DNA from: Carposina sasakii
Taxonomy: Eukaryota > Arthropoda > Insecta > Lepidoptera > Carposinidae
Direction: 5' to 3'
DNA: 64,000 nucleotides
Assembly (NCBI GenBank): GCA_014607495.2
Contig: CP053163.1
Coordinates: 2,708,716-2,772,715, forward strand
Of this stretch, positions 21,621-32,861 are shown one piece after another; positions within the stretch are counted from its first letter, which is position 1, and every line of letters starts with the position of its first letter. The notes below the pieces were generated by a model. It saw nothing but the letters and a program-made list of their open reading frames with translations, was not told where the DNA came from and made no database searches. The translations under genes and the position numbers were made by a program.

Positions 21621-24079
21621 AAAAAAATCTTATTTACAAAAACAAACATGATTTACGAAATTTTATACTAATTTACTTATGAACTTGCTTTGACCGTGCT
21701 TAAACCCTAACAGTAAGTATAGAGTCAGTCAAAAATATAATGGAACATCAAATACTGGTGCTCATTTTAGCACAGTACTTAAATAATAATTTCAATTATG
21801 TCCTGTCAATGCAACTTGAGATACAAGAATCTGCCCTCCTACTGTACCGACAGCATATAAAACTCGTCATACATTTTTTTAATTGGGTAAGTTTTATATC
21901 GGCTTGCGGGTAGAGCAATCTGTCAACATCAGAATTCGTAAGGAAAGAACGACTCGAAATCCGGTTTTCTATAATTGTAATGATTTTTGTGAGAAACTTA
22001 CGTTCAGAATAAAAAACTCTTCATTAGGCCTCACTGAGTAATGATTGTAAATTAATAAATAAAAAAATAAATGGATTTTTTCTCCTAATTTTGCATGTAA
22101 GTATTAGTTCAAATTTCAATAGTTAAAAGACCTTTATAACATTTTAGTTTGTGAGTTGTATGAAAAGCGAAAATCATTGCGATTAGATGCCTACCGATAA
22201 TAGTCCAAAAATTTAATTATATAATTTAATTGCTAGTATTAGTAATTAATTACTTATATTTACTTACTTGCTCTATACATTAGATTTAAATAGCTTTCCA
22301 TATCCTAAGAACCTTTAATATTCTGAACAAATAACCTCCACTTGTTTTCCTAACCGTACCGCAGTAGGGCGTGCGCACACCGCTCGCATATCACGCGGGG
22401 CGCTGCGTGACGCGATCAGCTGTCATTATGTCGGCCTGCACGACCGTGTGCGCTCACCCTTTTGTATTGAACCCGCTGCTTGTAGTAGTGGGGTACAGGC
22501 AGTCACGTGTATAGTTTTAATGGTGATGGTGGCGCCAGAGTTGCTCACTGTACCTTCTGTCATGTCATGAGCAATACTGTTTGTAGCCTACCTGCATACG
22601 TAGGTAGATCAAGATATACACAAATGTACTTGCCCTTCCTTTATCTTGTTACTGACTGTACCTACCTTTGTATACTTTGCACACAGTATACAGAAATGTG
22701 TGAGAACGTTTACCCAAATAGTTCTTTTAGTTAGAGGCTATTGTAATACCTACTGTGACTAGGTTATCTATGTCACTGCATGCAAGTTTTTAGTTCCACA
22801 ATCTATGTATAATGAAATAGAGAAATTTTAAAGAGTACATATCCTAAGAAACGGAGGCTTACTAGTTACTAAAATAGTCTATATGTTTACTGAGTTGGGT
22901 TCGACATTCTGGGTAGACAAAATCAGCAAACAGATAATTTTTAAAGTTACATTTTGCACGCGTGGATTTAAATGACCCTTGTTGGTACCTAATTCTACAC
23001 AGTTCATTAATTAGGATTATTTCAAATGGACTACAATATTTAACTGATATCCTCAATAAGCAAGATCAGTCAGAATCGCTTTAAAAAAGCATAAATACAC
23101 TACAACCAAAAGCCAATAATCAATATAAAAATAATAAAAAGCAATTTCCAATTCAAACAAAACCTTTTACAACGTTGAAAAGTAAGTACTCAATTGAAGT
23201 CAAACTACCACTTAAACATATCAACTCAAACAAGCTTAAGGGCTGTCATTTCACCTAGTTATTAGCTACTCACCACCCCTTATTAAAAGTACACCCACCC
23301 GTAAAAAAAAACGAAGTACACCCATTTTTCTTCAGTGACAGTTGACAATAGAATATAAAGGGTTAACAAAGGAGCTAAGGGTTAATTGCCAAGGGTGGTA
23401 TGGAAGGGTTGTATATAAAGAAATCTAAATATGGCGGACCAAGTTCAGTTTAATTGTGGGTTTGAATGGGGGTAGGTTTTTGGAAAATACGCTTACGAAG
23501 CGCTTTTGGGTAAATTGTGCAGTAAATTTTGTGAATATTTAAAATCTTTTTGTGTTTTCTTCTTTGTCTGCCAGATCCGTTGATTTTTTTGTGGTAAAGT
23601 AACGCAATTTTCTGAGTTGCATTAGTTTACCTAATTATTATTCTCCATCCATACTAATAAGTAAGTATAGAAAATTCGAAAGAAATATTGGCTCTCTATT
23701 GCTTATTGATGACAAAACGACTCTACTTAAGTAACCAGAAACCACTGCGAACCTATATACATAATAATTATAGATACATGTAACAAGGCAATGTTGCTTT
23801 TCGTCCGCAAAACGGCTGTATAGGTTAGTATGAAATCTCGTATACCTACCTGCCGTAGGATATGTGTCAGACCTCCAGATATAATGGATGGTTATGCCAA
23901 ATTAGGACACCTTCTTATCATACATTCGGGGAAACATGCATCTCGTCGCTCTCGCTTCTTTCATTCGTAAATTTCTCACAAACTTTCCAGTAAAACAACA
24001 TAATAACTTCTCGAAACTCCCAAACAATAGGTAGGCTTCCAAAACCACGAAAACGTGTCGCAGGCGCGTGACCTTAATT
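21621..24079. other. Intergenic; CpG-rich patch and AAGGGT cluster
   Basis: No gene is seen. At 22,360-22,460 a CpG-rich patch (GGGCGTGCGCACACCGCTCG, CACGCGGGGCGCTGCGTGAC, GATCAGCTGTCATTATG) stands out from its surroundings and could be regulatory. At 23,340-23,410 AAAGGGTTAAC, TAAGGGTTAATTG, CAAGGGTGG and GAAGGGTTG cluster in non-repeat sequence. Confidence 0.35.
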
Positions 24080-24080
24080 C

Positions 24081-24185
24081 GGTTATTTGTCGACAATATA
24101 CAGGTAATTGTCGACAAAATTATCGAAACTCATTCGAGTAATGTCGAAAATTATCGATAATCGACATGCGGTTCTCGATTCGCAA
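24081..24185. promoter_or_regulatory. TTGTCGACAA palindromes and TCGA-motif cluster
   Basis: The perfect 10-bp palindrome TTGTCGACAA occurs twice (24,087-24,096 and 24,108-24,117), start to start 21 bp or about two helical turns. ATTATCGA, CATTCGAG, TGTCGAA, TTATCGATAA, TCGACAT and CTCGATTCG follow. It is not part of a repeat seen elsewhere in the window. A protein-binding cluster is an inference. Confidence 0.35.
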
Positions 24186-24984
24186 TTAGTGGTTGGGAAT
24201 TCATGCATCGGAGGCGACATTTGGTTGATATTGTTTTTTACAAGCTTACAAAGGTTACAATCAGGCGCTACTAGTCCGTTTTGATGCTAGAGTTTTGGGA
24301 GAAAGGTCTTAGTTCTGTATTTCGCCGCGATATTTGTGAATTATGTCAGTTTCTGCGGTTTGTTATACAGTGACAGATGACAATGCTTACTATTGTCATT
24401 GCAGGCACGATTTCGCATGCGTAATTTTTGCGTGAACGTAATTACGGTAGTAGCTTTAAGAATAACCATACCGTTGCTCGATTTCGTCATAGCTTTGTTG
24501 AATAATATCTACTAAAAGGTAGGCTTTTGTTGTATGAATTAAGTTTTCAATGCCGTAGGTAATATTTTCATGGGAAGTTGGTATTATTTGGAATGTTAAC
24601 GAAATATTCCAATGGGGCCCTTGTATTTTGCATTGGGTCATTGTCCCTTGTCCCGTAGCTATCATTGATTATTGTGGAAAAATTGATTAAGATCTAAGTA
24701 ACAAGAGTAATATCATTGTCCCCTGAGAGCTTATACTGCTGCCTAGACACTTATACAGGACCTTTTAAATGCTTAGTTACCTTCTCAAAATTTGACATTA
24801 ACCCACTTAATAGTTTTATGCACCTACCTAAGTACTATAGATATATAACCTACTTGTAATAAGCATAGCAAACGATTCGTGAGACACCAAGAGCCCCTAA
24901 AATTATTCAAATTTTCTATCAGAGATTTTTGCTTTAAATTACTAACCGTCTCTGAAACCCATTACGAACAATATACCAAGGGCC
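24186..24984. other. Intergenic sequence
   Basis: Nothing recognisable apart from short AT-rich words. Confidence 0.3.
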
Positions 24985-25096
24985 GTTTTTTACAATGATC
25001 ACACAGGTAGCCTTTTCAGATAGGCTATATGATAAAGTTAATGCTGTCTTCTTCTAAAACTTGGTCAAGATAGAGACAGCATCAACTTATCTACGA
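24985..25096. mobile_element. Hairpin MITE, truncated copy
   Basis: Starts TTTTTTACAATGATCACACA then GGTAGCCTTTTCAGATA. It contains GATGCTGTC-type arms (ATGCTGTCTTC ... GAGACAGCATCAA) that face each other. It matches 34,088-34,214 but lacks the right terminal part. The superfamily is unknown. Confidence 0.5.
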
Positions 25097-25239
25097 GTAG
25101 GTATTCTTTAGATATGGTTATTGACTCTCGGAATAATCAGTCCTAAATATCAATACATTTCTACATAGGTAAGTAAAGTACAATTAGTAAGTAATCACCA
25201 AACTCAGGTAAAAACTCACAATAAAAGTAAATAACGTCA

Positions 25240-25460
25240 TTAAGGCGCGCACACACTCATTATCCCGCGCGCGACGATTGAACAAATAAATTGGCGTCGC
25301 CGCATCGGCGAAATTGACGAGTGTCATCGCGCGCGACACCACCGCCCCGGACATTTAAGCGGGAAAAAAACGGCAATTTGGCGGGAATTTGCATAATTGC
25401 AGCGATAACAGACGCGAGGGTGCCTCGGGCGATGCGCGTGTGACAATTACGGGCGCCTTT
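25240..25460. promoter_or_regulatory. CpG-rich patch with E2F- and octamer-like sites
   Basis: About 220 bp of high CpG density (GGCGCGCACACAC, CCCGCGCGCGACG, CATCGCGCGCGACACC) in otherwise AT-rich DNA. It includes GCGGGAAAA and TTTGGCGGGAATTT (E2F-like) and ATTTGCAT (octamer, reverse) overlapping the latter. It is not repeated elsewhere in the window. A promoter or enhancer role is inferred; no adjoining exon is visible. Confidence 0.3.
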
Positions 25461-25611
25461 ATTAAAGTCTTCATTTTTTTCAATTAATGCTGCGCTTAAT
25501 TGTTTTTAGTTTATTTACTTATTTGCATTATGATGATTTGTAGCTTTGTACTTTTACGTGAAATAAGTATAGCACAACACGACTCGCACAGCTGTGTTCC
25601 CGAAATGGGGT

Positions 25612-25735
25612 ATCCCGAACTGCGGGACAAGTCGCTAGTTTATCACCTGAGACCCGAGTTCCTTAGTCGACTCTTACAACAAGTGTGAAAATGCAGCTGA
25701 TGTATTCTAGTGAAGACCCACATCAACACAGAAGT
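25612..25735 (+). repeat. Dispersed GTCGACTC-family repeat, intact copy
   Basis: GACAAGTCGCTAGTTTATCA, CCGAGTTCCTTAGTCGACTC, TTACAACAAG, GCAGCTGATGTATTCTAGTG in the family order. This uninterrupted copy helps define the family. Confidence 0.65.
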
Positions 25736-26062
25736 TAAGTGAAATAGTCTTTAAGAATTTGGTTTATTCCTATGAACCACACATATAAACACCTATAGAT
25801 TGTTCTGTACTTCTTTTCCTACATGCATTGTGTCAAGAGGGTGACATACACCATAAGGTGTGTTCACACGACCGCCTGGCACCGACGGCGCGACATCACG
25901 ACAGTGCGATTAATCAAATGTCCTGCGTCACTTTGTCATGAAAATTGCTTTATTGTTGCTTAAATTAGCTGGTGCTGTATGGAGCGGCCTTCCGGCTTTT
26001 TGGAATAGTTTATATAGAAAAAGGTGCAATAAATTACAGATACCTCAATAATTTCCATAATA
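25736..26062. other. Intergenic sequence
   Basis: A short CpG-bearing patch at 25,880-25,905 (GGCACCGACGGCGCGACATC); otherwise nothing recognised. Confidence 0.3.
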
Positions 26063-26270
26063 ATATAGGTAATATTCACACCCTTCACAACACATTAAGA
26101 CTAAGATCGCTAAGAGCTTGTATCGTGGATATTGATATAAATATTGACTCGGAAACAAACATCGATATTCATAATATCAATGTTTACCTACACCTACCGG
26201 GATTCGAACTCTGGACCTATGGCGTTGCAAGCAGGGTCACAACCTACCTACCAACTATACCAATAGGTCG
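26063..26270 (-). mobile_element. tRNA-derived SINE (52.4-kb family)
   Basis: On the minus strand the tRNA head ACCTATTGGTATAGTTGGTA, B box-like region AGTTCGAATCCCGG and body CAATGTT...TGTTTCCGAGTC ending in TGTGAAGGGTGTGAATA match the SINE at 52,381. The B box carries a change. It is moderately diverged and therefore an older copy. Confidence 0.75.
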
Positions 26271-29136
26271 TCATTCAATGATATGACGAGATACTCGCCT
26301 TCCAAAACGAAGCAACATTTTTCGAAAAAAGAAAATAGAACACATTTAAGCTGGCTCAACACACTCGCGAACAATAGGTTATTAAACATAAGCAGATGCG
26401 AACGCCACCTGAGCGGAACACTCGCGTGGCGTCGGTAAATCATGTAATAACTGTGATCACTCGATACACCCAACGAACCGTACCGGTTGAAATGGTGTCA
26501 TTGATAGATGATTTTTATTTTTTATTAATAATATAATAAAAGATTTTCATATTTTTATGTTAGGTTACATATCATTACAGGTAAATAACAAAATATATGC
26601 ATTTACCGGACATAAAAAGTTCTCGGTGCTTTAAGCTACATCTATATAAAATTTTGTACACCCTGACGGTATAATCTGACGGCCGATTGGCTGTCATATA
26701 TTATGATTATATATTTTTTTATGTTTTTCGACTGATTGGCATCACCATAAGGTTGCCTGTTCACATCTGTGCCTGCAGATAAGTTATGTTGTAAAGTGCG
26801 CTCTAGAACTTGTTGTAATTGCGCTATAATATAATCTAGTACCTAGTTATGCATTTTAGCTACTACTACTACTGGTCACCTACCTAGTTCCCGAAATTCA
26901 ACCATAAGTATATGATTCGCGTTAATAAACAGATTCACACTATGAATTTAACGCTCTATTTCCTACTTCTTCGTTCATATCTTCTTCCATCTACATAAGA
27001 TTTTTTACTAGAAAATATGTGACATGTGTTTGATTGTCAACATCCTCATCTGTCCCGGAAACTAAAACGATTTAAAACTCAATATCTTTCATTCAAATTT
27101 AATAACAATCCTTTTCGCTCCAATATCATTAACCAATTCCAATCGATAACTCATTGCGATGACGTGAATAGTGTAGCCCTCCGAGACACAAAGGGATCCG
27201 TTAGACGCATTAATATCACACCAACAACACTATTCCCTATTCCTCCTATCTTTTTTATGTGCTGACAACACCGAAAATTTCGAATGTCACGCCTCGTTCA
27301 TCGGCAGCGCGGGAAAATAAACGAGAGCGTTCCTTTTTCAATTCGGAGCGCCAGAAAAAAGTTTATTTAAACGAACATGTTTGGTAACGTTCCGTTATAT
27401 CCTCTTAATCGAAGGATGCTTTCCTATCGGCATTGTGCCTTCTTTATTGTTTCTTTTTGTCATCGAAACACCGGACATAATCGAATTTTTGACAAACAAT
27501 ATGGGATGAAATTGGTTCCTTTATTAAGGTTCCATTTATGGTTGGCGAGTTAATTTATTGTCTGGGTCCCACAGTATAAGCGACGATGACTTCTTTTTAT
27601 TTGTTAATGTTTTATGTTTCTTGAATATAAATTTATTTCGGAGGTATGTGATCGTTGTTTACAGTAGTCAGTATCCTATCTATTTCATATTTTTTTCAAA
27701 ATCCTAAGGTAGTTAAGTAGCTACCTATACTTTACCTGCTTCGTTAGCGTGTAATTAAAATATTTTTTTCACAATAATTCGTAGCACAGAAGTCTTAAGG
27801 CAGTTGACGCGTATACCCAACAAACCGCCCGTGGCCGAAACAAGGCACATAATTACAGAGATCACATTTACGAATGTAAATGCGCTCGACTGTACCCCGC
27901 TATAAATCATGTTGCGGTCATCTGCCGCCCGCGGCGCTGCCGACGCGGCGGATCTAACTGCCACTATAACCTGATCCCTCACAACACCCGCGGTTACTTT
28001 GCCCCTACACGACAGCCGCAAGATATAGATACACCAAGAGTCTCAAGTTACGCTGGGTGGCGTCACAAATGTGTATCAACGGAACGTATTGTGAACGCGG
28101 TGTTCCTTTTTTAAATCGCGGCGGGCGCGCCTGACAGATGTATGTAATGTTACCATGTGCACTCTGATAGGGATTTATAATCTGTGGGAGAGTGTTTAGT
28201 AAGTTTTGACAGTTTTATTATTTTAATAACGTCGATTGTCTGGTATTAAGCTGGGGGAACATGTTTGCAGATATGGATTAAGTGAAGCCTTCGTGTGCAC
28301 GCAAGGGGGCAAGAGTTCAGGTTTTGTGCTCCGGCGCTTTATATGTTGCTGATTTCTCTGATTTCGAAAAAACCTCACCAGTTAGGTAGTCAATTTTCCT
28401 CATAAAATTTTGGGAAACTGCGTCATACAAGTTCCAAAAAATAATAATCATTTAAACAAATATTTTTTTATTAGACACTTTGCCGGAAATTCCATTCTAG
28501 CAACTGTGAACAATTAATAAACTTAGTAGGTATGTACTTACATATCACTTATCAAAATATTAGTTTCAAAAACCACATTATCTGCATTTACCTAAAGGTA
28601 AGCTTTAAAGCCTGAGTATTAAAAACTTATATCCATTGTCTAACGCAGATATTTTCGCATGGTAATTTGTAATAAGAAAAACTCTGACAACATGACGCAA
28701 TTTTACATTCCGAGAATTGGCTGTATATCGCGCGATCTTTGCATTTCTGAGAGACCGATTGGACGACAGTGACGGCACTGTTCGGTGCAATGTGTGTGAT
28801 TTTTCCTTTAATAACTTTGCCTTATATTTTTAGTGAATTAAACAAATAAATTGCCTAGTTATCAGAACCAAAAAATCAGTATCTACTCTTTAAAGCTTGT
28901 TTACAATGGCAAAAATTTATACATAGGTACGGAAGACATTTATAATAATTTGGTACATAATAATATTATACACAAGTAGAAAACATTATGTTTATGGAAG
29001 AAACGTTGATTTCTTCCTTTCATCGCGAACGTGTCGCGCAGCGCGCGGGAAATGTAGTAGTCCGATTTATCGAGTATTGAAGAGTCCACGTGACATAAAA
29101 AAAAATTTAATATACATTTTTTACTTATATTACAAA
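26271..29136. other. Long unannotated stretch with CpG-richer patches
   Basis: No gene or TE recognised. CpG-rich patches: 27,820-28,010 (CATCTGCCGCCCGCGGCGCTGC...) with an 88-residue open frame of no recognised family; 28,090-28,140 (CGCGGCGGGCGCGCC); and 29,025-29,055 (GTGTCGCGCAGCGCGCGGG). AT-rich elsewhere. Confidence 0.35.
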
Positions 29137-29456
29137 CTAGTGGACGCCCGTGACTCCGTCCGCGTGGACTACAGAAAAAACAAAATGTCGAAATTATCCG
29201 GGATAAAAAGTAGCCTATATGTTAAGTGGGACCTGTCACAATATATTCCTGAAAACTGCATCAAAATCGGTTCAGCCGTTTCTGAGATTAGCGTGCACAA
29301 ACGCACAGACAAACCGACAAACAGACAAAAAATCCAAAAATCATCGTTTTGGGTTCTATTGCATTGATAAAGGTCATCTATAATATTTTTTCTCATATAT
29401 CTTCCATGTACAGACAGCGATCCGTAACATTTTTATTTTTATAAAATATGTATAGA
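29137..29456 (-). mobile_element. Non-autonomous Helitron
   Basis: 320-bp copy of the 4,678 family. The minus strand runs from TCTATACATATTTTATAAAA to GGGCGTCCACTAG. The interior is nearly identical (TTCAGCCGTTTCTGAGATTA, AACCGACAAACAGAC). It is non-coding. Confidence 0.8.
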
Positions 29457-29589
29457 TGTATAGATTAAAAGTGTTCGAGGGAAACTGGGAGGGAATAGAG
29501 GATTTGACACACCCAGGGAAAATAAATAACATTGCTCGACTTGAACTGCTGTTCTGCAGATTGAAAATTTTTAGGTAGGTACTTTAAGT

Positions 29590-29975
29590 TAGGGTTGCCA
29601 ACCGTCCTGTTTTCCCAGGACATGTCCTGCTTTTTGGAGTGTCCTGGGCTGTCCTGGACAGTTTTTAAGCATCGTCCTGAGTTTTAGAGTCCTGACACAT
29701 TCGCTATCGGCAGATTTTCTAAGGGTGCTGACATAGGTCAACGCCTATTGCGACGACGCAAATAAGTGTCAGCGGCACCTCTAGAAAGCCTTAAGGCACA
29801 AATACGTTGTCGCCGGCACTAAAAGGCTATGTTTTAACAACGCACGCCACTCACTCTTTTCAATTGTATTGTCACTGGGCACGCATATGTAGGTATTAGT
29901 CCTGGCTTTTAATCGAAATGTCCTGATATTTCTTCTTCAAATCCTGGTTTTCATAGTTTTGAGATGGCAACCCTA
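29590..29975. mobile_element. hAT-like MITE with GTCCTG subterminal repeats
   Basis: TIR TAGGGTTGCCA...TGGCAACCCTA, with an 8-bp duplication CTTTAAGT / CTTTACGT (one mismatch). GTCCTG or its inverse recurs about ten times, concentrated within 115 bp of the left end and 70 bp of the right. 8-bp TSDs, GGGTTGCC ends and subterminal arrays are typical of hAT elements. It is 386 bp with no transposase. Confidence 0.82.
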
Positions 29976-30619
29976 CTTTACGTATACCCACGCCTTATTT
30001 TAGCAATATTCGCAAAGCTTTATTTAAATTAATCTAAAACTTATCTACACAATTATACATAGTACCTAGGTAGGCAAAAACGGCCAAACAAGACACCTAC
30101 CTTCTTACCTACTGCCATGGCTTAGTACGTAGGTACTTGAAAAGAAAAAAAAGCTGCAATTAATCCTGTACATAATTTGAACACATCCTCACATCGTCAC
30201 ACTGTTTCGAAACTTTTTCGACACAATCTGATAACACTTCAAACGTGCCCACTTAATAATTGAATTCAATATCTGACTAATTTATGGCGTCTTCACTAGC
30301 AACAGCTGATACCATCTTTTGCCTCGGCTAAGAATAAACTTATAAACAACTTTGGTTTAACAAACATAAAGTTAAAACTTCGGTGAGCTGATGGGAGTTG
30401 TTTTGGTTTTTAATTTTAGTCAGGCCTTTGTACGTTATTGTTGGTCCTGTAATTTAAAATGATTCTATTCATTAAACTTAGCTTTGTGCCGACTTGTAAG
30501 TGATTAATTTAATACTAGATTGGTATTATTGAGATCAATTTTTAAACTAATCTTTGAGTTTCACAGAGCCTCGGAGAACATACCTACCTCGAAATAAGTT
30601 GAATCCATTAGGTCATCAT
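29976..30619. other. Intergenic sequence
   Basis: AT-rich; nothing recognised. Confidence 0.3.
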
Positions 30620-30672
30620 TTCATCATTTACAGCCCTGAGAAGTCCACTGTTGGACATAGGCCTCCCCCAAA
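30620..30672 (-). mobile_element. RTE 3' tail fragment
   Basis: On the minus strand GGGGGAGGCCTATGTCCAAC then AGTGGACTTCTCAGGGCTGT and AAATGATGAAATGATGA. This is the last ~50 bp of the RTE-like LINE plus its tail, closest to 42,720-42,770. Confidence 0.75.
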
Positions 30673-31190
30673 TCCATTAGGTACTCAAACAAAACCCTAG
30701 GTGAGAAAACAAAGTAGAATGAGGTAATACAATGGTTGCCAGCTGGTTCATATGTAATAGAAATAAAGATATATGGTCAGTTTAATATAAAATAGTATAT
30801 TATACTTAGAAAGTAGAGAAGACTTCGAGCGAAATAAAACGCGACGCTCAGAACCGAACGGGATGGCGGCGATCTGTGGAGGCCCTCTGCCCCAGCTACG
30901 GCACAGGAACATAAGCAAAGTCAGTTTATAAAAAGTATAAATCCTGACCATTCCTCTAGTAGGTACGCGTGTTGATGATAATTATCGCAAATCCTCCATG
31001 TGATTGCCACCTTATTTCTTTAAATCCCAGATTCTAGCATTCATGTCATTAAAAGGAGGTGCCATAAACGCGCAAGACAGCACGTCTAATTCGGTTAGTT
31101 CCGCGTCTCGCCACCAAGTCGCCACCGTCCTCCTTTTATAGTTCCCAGTTTTAAAGCTGTTTTACACTTGCGAACTTTAAAGAACTTTTG
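30673..31190. other. Intergenic with probable old repeat at 30,835-30,920
   Basis: The segment CTCAGAACCGAACGGGATGG and GGAGGCCCTCTGCCCCAGCT looks like mobile-element debris but I cannot place it. The remainder is unremarkable. Confidence 0.3.
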
Positions 31191-31229
31191 TGGTAAATGT
31201 AGGTACCTTACTTATGGGGGCCATCCATA

Positions 31230-32021
31230 TGTCGTGGCCATATCGTAGAATTGATCATTTCAACTGTCTATTGGCCACATCATGATATGGTTTGGGCATA
31301 TCGATGATAAAAATCGTTTCTCGATATGGGCAACTAAACGCCCGATCATTTCATGAAGTGGTCAAGATTATTGATCATATCGTAAAATAGTTACATGAAT
31401 CACCGGTAGAGGCGCTGCGGGCGTTTTATTTATGTGTGAAGATGGCGAATTTTTCTTTTTAGGTTATAAAACAAATTAAAGAGAGTAGGGTGACTATGCA
31501 GAAGAAGTTCACGGATAGTGTGTTATATTGTATAATGTATATTAGACTTAATGGTGGTTTATAATAATATTGTTAAACAAAAACCTTAGATTACGATAGG
31601 TTAGGTTAGGTTAGGTTAGACTATGACAAATGACGCACGAGCCGAGCGAGCGGAGCGAGCGTGCCCAGGCAGCGTCCGGCGATGTGCCAGATGCGAATCG
31701 CTTTTGTAAAGTCTTTTATGTTTTTAAATATTATATTGTGAAAATATCACATAAATAATAGCAAAAAAAATCATACCATCATACCTTATGGTATACTTAT
31801 ATATGGTGTACGGTATATATTATTTATATAAGCTCTTACGACATTCGGATTTTATGGACACCCTGTTAATACGATTTGGCCAAACGTGGATGACAAAATC
31901 GTGAAATGTAGACGATTTAACGATCTGGTCAAATTGAATTGGCCACTTCATGAAATGCGACCACTTCATGAAATGCTCGACCATTTCATGAAATGATCAA
32001 TTTTACAATATGGCCACGACA
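31230..32021. mobile_element. 792-bp TIR element, 4-bp CATA duplication
   Basis: TIR TGTCGTGGCCATATCGTAGA (left) with its inverse TACAATATGGCCACGACA (right), extending to about 35 bp through TTGATCATTTCA. The words ATTTCATGAAGTGGTC or ATTTCATGAAATG recur inward of both ends. CATA flanks the element (31,226-31,229; 32,022-32,025). It is non-coding. Superfamily unclear. The centre holds a TTAGG run and a CpG-rich patch (31,640-31,690). Confidence 0.7.
31597..31619 (+). repeat. Interstitial (TTAGG)n telomere-type run
   Basis: About 4.5 copies of TTAGG, the canonical arthropod telomere repeat, inside the TIR element at 31,230-32,021. Too short for a telomere. Confidence 0.8.
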
Positions 32022-32105
32022 CATATATTACGTCACAGGTTAAGGGGAGGGAGGGGTTGTCAAACTGTGACATTGTGTGACAAGGGGGTGGGAGAGGTCC
32101 TAAAT

Positions 32106-32348
32106 TGCTTCCTGGTGTCTCTGTCCCTATGTATGTTTGCTTAGATCTTCCAAACTACGCAACGGATTTCGATGCGATTTTTTTAAAAAGGTAGAGTGAT
32201 CCAATAAGAAGGCTTATATATAACATTATGTACTTACACAATGGATTTCGATGCCAATTTTTTAAATAGATAAAGCGATTCAATATGAAGGTTTATACGT
32301 TATTATTTATCAGCATTGCACCCGTGCGAAGCCGGGGCGGGTCGCTAG
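32106..32348 (+). mobile_element. Helitron-like element, CTAG end
   Basis: Ends CCGTGCGAAGCCGGGGCGGG then TCGCTAG and T. It contains an internal duplication: ACGGATTTCGATGC...TTTTTTAAA and ATGGATTTCGATGCC...TTTTTTAAATAGA. It is related to 3,600-3,786 and non-coding. Confidence 0.65.
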
Positions 32349-32861
32349 TGTAGCTCTATAGCCTTTTATGAATTGTCAACGTATTTCAGGGGTTTCCCCC
32401 GATTTTATCCCCGTAACCTAATTAGAGGACTTGACCTACCCTCTCTCAGTGTGCAGATTAGCAGTTTTTTAAGCGGGGTAGGGGGTGGGTGGGGGGTGTT
32501 AGGGGTGGCTCGGGGTGACTCGTATTGATCGCGACCTCTCTCGTCTCCCTCCCTCTGACACTTCTGTGATGTGTTAGCGATTTGAAAAACGCTTGGGGGG
32601 TGAGATTGATAATTTCGGTTTTTTTTTGTACGGTGCGGTGTTGGTTGAATTTAACCGTAGGTGTTTAGACTTTGCTATAAACACCTATTTTACTAAGTAG
32701 TAATGAGTGCATCGAAGTCATTCACAGAAATAATAGATTTAGGAATATATTTATCAACATTAAATATTTACAAAAGGGTAGAAATTTCTATAACTTACTT
32801 AAAAACTACTTAGGGCTAGCGTGTATACGGTAGATCGGTCGACCAGTTCCGGTTTCACAGG
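32349..32861. other. Intergenic with G-quadruplex-prone tract
   Basis: At 32,475-32,516 five closely spaced G-runs (GGGG, GGGGG, GGG, GGGGGG, GGGG) satisfy the usual G4 pattern on the + strand. No gene is seen in the interval. Confidence 0.55.

Larger units (their letters stand above)
31191..32105 (+). repeat. G-rich dispersed repeat interrupted by a TIR element
   Basis: GGGGGCCATCCATAT at 31,216-31,230 and ATATATTACGTCACAGG, AAGGGGAGGGAGGGG, GACAAGGGGGTGGGAGAGGT at 32,023-32,101 read as one unit once the 31,230-32,021 insertion is removed. Known insect repeats have this GGGGGCCATCCATA...TTACGTCAC order; that is from memory. Confidence 0.5.

Noticed and set aside
27755..28021. 88-residue frame with a hydrophobic segment in CpG-rich DNA
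   Set aside because: No recognised motif, no splice context and no repeat elsewhere; GC-rich DNA has few stops by chance.
31597..31619. Telomere end or recent chromosome fusion
   Set aside because: Only ~4.5 units, embedded in a transposable element with intact ends.
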